Origin: Rhabdornis inornatus
Taxonomy: Eukaryota; Chordata; Aves; Passeriformes; Rhabdornithidae
NCBI GenBank assembly: GCA_013397075.1
Contig: VWZS01002957.1
Coordinates: forward strand, 310,968 to 374,967
DNA: 64,000 nt
Direction of reading: 5' to 3'
A program made the position numbers and the translations under genes. Below the pieces are notes generated by a model. It did not search any database. It was not told the origin of the DNA and saw only the letters and a program-made list of their open reading frames with translations. How positions within the stretch are numbered: position 1 is the stretch's first letter; each line of letters starts with the position of its first letter. Positions 51,401-60,400 of this stretch are shown here, piece by piece.

Positions 51401-54400
51401 AAATACCTGCCCACAGCAAACAGAATTAAAATTCACTGATGAAGAGATGGGGATCACTCATGAAGAAAATGGTTCCTCCCAGAGTTGCAGTGCTGTCACC
51501 AGATGATGTGACAGGAATGGGCACAACCTGCAGTTCCACAGTGAAGGCAACAGAAGTCAATCCCAAACAACTCACCTGAGTACCAACTTTCATTCGTGTA
51601 ATGGGTGCCCGAATTCTCACAGCTGTCAGCTGCACCACCTCAACTTCCACCTTGTCCTGGGAAGCAGGAAGGGAAGACAATGTAAGCACTTGTCAAACAA
51701 AAACCACATTTCACTTTCAGGTTTTACGGCCCCTATTTTGCCATTATCTAATCACAGTTGCCACGTGATTTGCGTGACTTGTCAGAGAAAATACAGATGG
51801 ACAAGTTCAGTAGGAATGTAAAAAACTGAAAAGGATTAACTTTGATTGATAGGCATTTTAAAGTGCCCCCTACATTGAAAAAACAAATCTTCTCAAAATT
51901 GCTGATGACATGAATGATGAAGGTGAGAGACAGCAGTGGTTAAGATCACAGGGGGCCCCAGCAGAACAGGAATGAAGAAATCCAGGAGGTAAAGGAAGAC
52001 ATGGAGAGGAGTTAGAATGAAATGAGGATTGTGGAGCACCAAATGGGACAACTGAGAATAAAAGGATGATGTGTGACTCTGACATCTCCTCTTCATATAT
52101 CCAGACATTCCTGATAGATTTTATTCCTGCTATATACTGGGGAGGAAAGGTCAGACCTGGACCTCACTGGGCAGCAGATTTACCTTTCAAGTTCATTTTG
52201 TCTCCTGTCACACCATTAGGGCAGACTGCTGCCTGTGCATTAAAAAGCAAAGATTTCTTGATATTTTATTTAAAAAAAAAATATTTTGTGTCCTCTTGGC
52301 CTGTGCTGACACCTTTCAAGCAGCAGAGCTTTGCGGTTCACAGCAGCTGTGCTGCCCTGAGCTCAAAGGCAGAAGTCATAAGATCTGGCCCAAGTTCTGT
52401 TGCTCTGAATCTCATGCAAGTCCCAGGGACTTGTGCTCCCTTGCAGGCCTGCTCACCTCCTTCACATTCAGCTGCAGGAAAATCTAAGGACACAGATTCT
52501 GACAGAGTATCAGGGATTCACTGCTTGCACCTCACAGATGAGTTCAGACCACAACAGGGGATGACAGTGTTCTATAGAGACTGCTGCAGCTTAGGAGACA
52601 ATGTGGGTTTTTTTGAGCAACAGCTGCCCTCTGGATCCTCCTAAGAGGGAATGCAGACAAGGACAACCTTCTGCTGTGCTTAAAGGCTTCTTTAGATGGG
52701 CTTTTCTACATGCACTAACTCAACCCTGAAGATACCAGACTGGTCATAAAGCCTCCCTGGTTATCTGTGAGACTCTGCTTTAAGGCACAGCAAGATTTAG
52801 CTACCTGTTCAAAGTACCACCTGTGCCAATACCTGTGTAAGTTCACAGGCCAGGGAGTAAGGAAGGAAAGCACAGAAGTACACGAAGTAACACTGCTCAT
52901 GGAGAAAGACTCTGTGTCCCCTTTCAGAGCCAAAGCCATCAGTCAGAAAGCCCCTGTCAGCCCCCAACAGCACCACAAACATTACCTGGGACACTGCCAC
53001 AAGCTTCTCTGTCTCTGCATCAACAGCCTGCAGCACTCCTGTCACCACCCCGCTGCCAATGGCCACTCCTCTGACCAGCCCAGAGCTGTTCACTGCTGCA
53101 ACGTGCTCGTTGTCGATGGAGAAAATGATGTTGGAGAGAGGCTGGGGGCCTCCTTCAGCAGTGATCTGTCAGAACAGCACACAGAACAGTTCATGAACCC
53201 TTCAGATAGTTCTTCTGGCCACCATTACAGGGCACACCCTTCCTGCTCAGCACCACAGTGACTTCAGTGCTGCTCAAGGATTATTCCCCCTGCACACTGG
53301 TCCTTGCAGGATGTCAGCCTGGGAAATGCATGAGCTGAGCACAGCAGTGAACCCTGTGCCTCACAGGGTGTCACAGGCTGATTCTACATCCAGTCCAGAA
53401 AGTTTCAGGAAACTTTACCTCTCTTTCTCTTCAGCACCCTGGTATAGAGCTCTGCTCTGTGTTTCAGTTTGTACAACAAGCCCACTATGCCTAATTTCAT
53501 GGAGCTGATAGATTTCCTCATGCTGTGCTGGTATTTAACACCAGAAAAGCTGACACTCCACTGACAAAAGCAAACACAAATCCTCTGGTACAGCAACAGA
53601 GCAAAATGGAAGCTGGCTCAGGAATGACACTGTTCTTGTTCAGAGCAGTATTCATCACAGAAACACACAATGGGCTGGGTTGCAAGGGACCTCAAAGCTC
53701 ATCTTGTTCCATGGGCAGGGACACCTCCCACTATCCCAGGCTGCTCCAAGCCCTGTCCAACCCGGCCTTGAACATTTCCAGGGATCCAAGGGCAGCCACA
53801 GCTGCTCTGGGAAACCTGGGCCAGGGCCTCCCCATCCCCACAGGGAACAATTCCTTCCCACTATCCCATCTGACCCTGCCCCATGTCGGGTTTCAAGCCA
53901 CTCTCTGTGTTCTGTCACTCCAAGCCTTGGCCAAAGTCCCTCTCCAAAACAATCCTGTCAGTCCATTCAGTGTGAATGCAGAAAAATGTCAAGTTGAGTA
54001 TCTACTGCTGAAAATCCAGTTATGAAGATTCATTTTACAAGAGAAATTACAAAATAAAGAAAATATGCAAGAAGATGCCTCACCTGAATCAAGGCCCCAA
54101 TAATTAGGGTCACTTTCCTTGGCAGTAGTCTAAATGGGGGAAAGACCTAAAAGCAGAAATATGAATACCTGTGCTCAGGATTCTTCAATCAGATAAATTA
54201 TGCCACAAAACAGTACAAGTGTAAAACTGAGTCTTTAGTTGCTTAATCACAGTAAATTGAGCATGCAGAAATTTAACTCATCATCTGCAGTTAACACTGA
54301 AATCTGACTGGTCACAGCTTCCAGATAAAATGAATTTTCTGGCAAATTGATTACTATACTGTAACCATAATTTATATATTCCTGTTCCATTGTAGCACAG

Positions 54401-57400
54401 ATTTTATTTATGCATGCATCTTATCTGAAATTATTTACTTCAATCTGCTGTGGAGCAGAATTGATTCTCTGTCCTCTTCTGTCAGTCACAGTTGCCATCA
54501 GACTCGTCTGCCCAATGGTCATCCCACGCACCAGGAAGGCAGCAGTGTGGCCATCCAGAGCCTCCCTCAGGGGGCTGCAAAGGAGTCCATTAAAGAGACA
54601 TTCTCTGAGTAAATTACAAATAACAAAGCAAAGGACTTGTTTAGTGCCCAGCAGTTTTACCACAAGGCTTTGACTATGTCTGAAGCAAAGTTAAGGGAAT
54701 GATCACATTTTTACACGATGGCTCTTTGCAACCTGTGCTTTATTGTAACATTAAATACCTGAAATTAAAATGAAACAAGTGGCAGACATAATGAGTTTGA
54801 TAACATCAGATGTGCCTTCACACAGCACTCTTCACCTGACACTATTTGCCAAGTCACTGCTTCCAAGATGCACAAAGCTTGGAAGCTTTGTCAGACATGA
54901 CACTGGAGGAATGCAGCCTCATTCATCAGCCAGTAACATTCAGGCTGTTAGCTCAAGCAATTTCCCTCACAAATAATAATTTTTCACCTTTTAGCAGGTA
55001 ATTAAGACTTCACAAAAATAAAATCTCAGCCATTGTATATTACCATACCTCCAACCTAATACCTTTATTCAGTTTTTGCTAATGAATACCTTTATTCATT
55101 TTTTGCTAATTCTTATTTGCAGATTCATTTCAAAAATCCATTAACTTACACAAGTGAGACAAGCTGAGACGCTGCTCTGAGACTGAGATCCATGACAGGG
55201 AAGTATTTTGCCAGAAAAGGTTTCTTTGAGTCATCCAGAACTCTGACATAAGCCTTAACTGTTTTTCCAATCTCCACCTGAAACAGACATATCCAGTCAT
55301 TCTGTATTCAAACCACTCTTATTTATTAGCATAAACGTTTCCATTTTTTTTTTAATTACAATTGTAGTAGGGTAGTGGAGATAGAGCCCCAAGGTTAGAT
55401 TAGCACTGATTTTAAAGACTAATCATTGCCAGCTAGAGATAGTGTCAAATGAAATTAATGAACTCAGGTCCTTCAGCTGGCAAGGGCATAATTAAAACAT
55501 CCAGAAATATCAACATTTCTTTTATTTAAGGCACACTCAAGTTGGCAAGTGGAATGAACTGGACCTTTTTCTGTTCAGTTTTAAAACCCGACATATGGAA
55601 AATGACCTTGGGGCAAAACCTACTCCTAAAAGAATTGCTCACATGCACTTTGAACAGGAGGAAATGTAAATGAACACGTTCATATAAATTATGGATTAAC
55701 ATTGCTGCGTAAATGCAAAAGTTGAGATTGCTGCCACACAGAACATGAACAGGTACCTGATACTCTGAGACACTTATAACCTAAAGGGATAAATTTGGGA
55801 GGGAGAAACAGAGACACAGGGAGGCTGTAGTTGTTTCTCTGTTGTAGCATCTCGCCCACGTCTGATCTCTGTGCTCAGGACCAGCACAGGGAGTCAGGGC
55901 AGGCTGGATCAGCTCCTAATGCTGCTTCCAAGGCACTGACCTTGTCAACAACTCGCACATACACTTCCTGGATATCAGATACATGAATTTCAGCTTCAGC
56001 TGGGGCAGGGAAAGCCAGACACAGGTCATGAATCATTACAGTCACTGATCCTGGGAGCAGAGGCTGCACCTGCAATGCCGAAAGAAAACTGCATTATAGC
56101 ACTTCTTTTGTCTGCTGTTCACAGGATAAAATTTGTATCACTTTCACACCAGAAGCAGCTGGATGCAGAAATCTCCAAGCTTAGACACAGAGAATTCTTC
56201 CACCAAAATAAAAATCAAGCTGTAAAATATACGTAAAAAGTATCACACTACTGAGCTAGTGCAAACAGCCCCCAGGCACCAAGTGAATTAACAGCTCTTC
56301 ATCTGGAACAGCCTGGCATCCTGTTACTCTCCCACCATCAGAAGAAAAAACACAAATCATTCAGAGCAACAAAACTTTTCTTAGTAGAGTGAAAAACAAG
56401 TGATAAGGAAAAAAAACAATCGAGGACAAAGATTATGCCTACAAAGCATTGGTATTGCTTCCTGTAAGATTTGTACTCTACTGTCACTGCTTTTCATCTG
56501 AGCAGCCAAAACCTGTGGTAGACCCTGAAACATAAGAGGACGATTGACAGATCAGGTATTTCTTTAATACAACTAGTATTCCATTAATTTTGAAGAAAGA
56601 GAATGTTACACTTCTTAATGGAAAAAGAGAATAAAACCACGAAAAAAGAGACCTCTGGTCACAAACACAAGCCCCCGGAACAAAGCACCCATCCCAAAAT
56701 CCCCTCTCCCAAGGCCATGCACCCACACCTTGCTCACATCAGCTCTGCAGTTCTCCTGCAGCTCCCTGACCTTGCCACAGACCTCAGGACAATCCCAGCT
56801 GTTCTCCTCCCTCTGGCCAGGGACAGCAGTGAAGCTGGGTGTCCTGTTCTGTGCTCTGAACTCTGAACAAGGGGAGATGGCCAGGCCCCCCAGTGCAAAG
56901 GAGTTCAGTGAACTCGCAGCAGCGCCCGGCAGCACCACGGGAGTCAGCAGCAGAGCAGTGGGGAGAGCTGACATTTTGTTCTGTCAGGGCACCACTCCTA
57001 CTTCTGCCTCAAAATAGACAGAGATGTGAAGTTTTAATAAAGGTCAGCTTCCAGAACAGCAGCACTTCCCAGAGAGGGTGGCTAATGCAGGGGCTGGGCA
57101 ACAGGGCAGGGAGCTGGAATGGAGCTCAGCTGGGCTGGCAAACCAGAGAAAGGAACAGGGAAAAGGCAAGCAGGGCTACTGCAACTTTTCAAACTCTTCC
57201 TGTCTCAGCCACCTCTGCTGTCCTCTCCCATTAGGTGTCCAGTGGCTCCCAGTATCCAGGGATATTGCACTGGTGACCATTCTTCACTCCTGCCCTACCA
57301 CCATCCACTCATGCCCAGAGAAGCTGCTGTGTCAAAACTAGAGGGAGAGGAACAGAATTTCTCCTTGGCAGCCCCACCAAAAAGTCTGGGAATCACTGCT

Positions 57401-60400
57401 CTGGACAACTTGAATTTAATTTCTCAGATGAGTTTACTGCCAACTCATCCTCTGTCAGCTTGGCTGCACCTGTGCCTGCCATGGCAGCAGCCTGACAGAG
57501 CCTGCTGATTTCCCAGGCCATTCTGCTGCTTCCATGGAAGAACCCAGGGCTGGTACTGGGATTTAACCCAAACACAGCACACAGGGCTAACAAACCTGCC
57601 AAATGTGTGTGGGGTTGCATCTCTAAAAAAACGTGTTAAAAGTGGAGCTTTCTCTCCTTTAATCTGGCAGGCAGTTAAACCTCTTCCTACACTTCACAAA
57701 GCCTATTTGCTCTCACTGCTCCACTCCTGAATTCCAGATGAGAGCACTGAACTTATCATGTGTAAATCAGTTAAAGCCATCAGGGAGACCTGACTAAAAA
57801 ACTATTAAGACTTTGAACAGTGTACTATGTACAAAACACTCCACATCTCTTCTAGTTTTTTCTCACCTCTGTAACTAGCTGGAAAAAATATTCCCACCTC
57901 ACACTTACAACAGTTAGAGACAATGAAAATGTTTCACAAATTCTTTTGATATTCTAATTTCCACCTTAGTTATCATTATTTCATAACTTTAGCAGCACTA
58001 CTTCTTAAAAGACAAACCTGTAAATGATACATTTATAAAAAACACTCTTTAGAGCAACTTGTTTCGCTTCCAGTTCTTGCCTAATGAAAGCAGCAATGCA
58101 AACACTCAGTTTTATTGTTGTTAACTGCAGAATGCATTTCATATCCTGGGCCTGATGAAGTCAAGCACACCTGCACTTTAGTGCCCTCTTCTAGTGGAAA
58201 AGTGCATTAAAAAGTTCACATGGAGATCAGAATGAACTCTTTAATAGATATTCATTCACAAAATCAGGATGCAATACCGTGATTAAAAAATACTCTGAAA
58301 CAGCACTATAGGATAGAAGAATTTGAAGCTTTCAGAAGTTCTGGCCCACAGCAAATACTCCAATATTACTGTGAAAACCAATTAATCTTATGTGTAGCTT
58401 CTGAATAATTCTATCACATTATTCTTTGTGATGTGTTTGTGAAATCAGGAACATTCTAGTGCAAAGTTGTCATGGATGAAGTACTTGGAAGTGACTTTTA
58501 TCTTATACAGAAAACACAAGTGCATCACACCTGTAATGAAACAATTTCCTGTACCTGAGGCTATACCTGAAAGTGCCAGTGCAAAGATCCCCTGCCTGAA
58601 ACACAACTGTGGCAGGCAAACACATCCAATACACAGCTACTGCCTCTCTATCCACACCTGCTGGAAAATGCCCAGGAGTGCTGAAGCTGCAGAACAATAA
58701 CCTGGTTGCCAAAAAGGTGTAAAACCACAAAATACTGCACTCACCACTGCAATGCCTTGAGTCTCCTCATGTGTCGTTCTTACAATATTTGGCACGCTGG
58801 TATTAATGAAAAAATATCCAGAACCTTGTTGGATGAGAAGTTCTGCCTGCAAAACCAGAAAAGCATCCAGAATTAAGGTAGTATCTTTCTAGTAAAGCTG
58901 GTCTCCTCACACACCTTCTGGAATGTGTGATGTTCTCCCCCCTGCAGCTGGAAAGCAGCAGAGTAACTCCTCACCTGGACATCAGGGTGGTTGTAGATGG
59001 AGACCCCAGTAGGGCTCACTTTGACATCCTCCACGAGCATCAGTTCAATGGTGGCAGGCCCTGGGAGCACAGCTTCATGCTGCAAAGAACAGGGCCAGCA
59101 GTCACAAAGGGGCAGAACACTGCCAGTGTGCTGGCTGTGCAGGGAGGATGGTTAAAGCAGGTAACCAAAGCTCGGGCTGAGGGGATGAGATGCCCACAGG
59201 ATCCAGATGGCTCAGCCAATCCTCCTGCACAGGGAAGGGCATCCTCAGGGCTGCTCTGTTCTGCATCCCTGGCCAAGCCAGAGCACAAGGCCCAGGCACT
59301 GCAGGATCAGTGAATGATGTCTGACAAGCACAGATAGGGTATTAATTCTGAGCCTAAGTCATATGGAATGATAAGGCCAACACACAAAGTTTTCTATCTT
59401 TAACTCATCTTTTCATGATTCTTCTTAGCAGGCCACCAAGAGAAATTCTTCCTTAAATGTAAGTACATGAACCCTGGACCAGATGCAGGTTTAATCACTC
59501 ATTCATAACAACATTAACTCAGAAAAGGGAAAAGGTTTCTAGAGGAAGTCACCATTCTGTGCCCATTTCACCTCATTAGTAGAATTATTTCCTTGATGCA
59601 GAAAGGATGTCATCTTTCCCTAATGACATAATAGGGTGTTCCACTTACATGGAACAACAATCAAGATATCTTAATATCCCATGTACTCGATTTTTGTTTG
59701 TGCTTTTGGCTGCAAGAAAGGAAAGTGGGCAGGTTTGAAAGCAGAATAGAGCAGCCCATTGCTGATGTACTTGAAAAAACCAGCCAAGTCACCTCATTTA
59801 AAAAAAAACCAACACACAAGCCTATGAAGTGCAGCAGAATTGACATCTATAGCTGCCAAAGAGTCCTCCCAAACGTAAACACAGAGAACAGAACTTAAAA
59901 GAACTCCAGTGTTCTCTGAATTCAAGGCAAAGTTTAGAGGATTTACTTTTATTATTATTTCTAAAAGAAAGAAAGAATACTGAATATTGGTCTAACAAAG
60001 CAGAGCACAGTGAATTACAAAATTATTGCAGAACATCAAGTGTCCATATTACAACTCAATTTTTTAAGAAAAAAAAAAAAGAAACACAAGCAAGTATTGC
60101 AAATAACTTCAGTAGCAAAGTAACTGTGTCTCTGCAGAAATTCTCCCTAAACTGTAGTCAAATTCTTCAGGGAAAATGCATCTACACCACACTTCCCAAC
60201 AGGAGAAGAGTGGAAATCTCACAGAAAAGTCAAGAACTAAGTGGCAAAACAGGTCACCTCCCAAAGAATTAACTAAGCAGATGCTACACCTGGGCCATGC
60301 TGAGAGGAACCTGGCCCACAGGGTATTTCACACTACTGGTGCCCATCTGGCACCTGCTTTGAGTTAAATCCTGTAACCTCTCACTGCATATTTTACTCTT

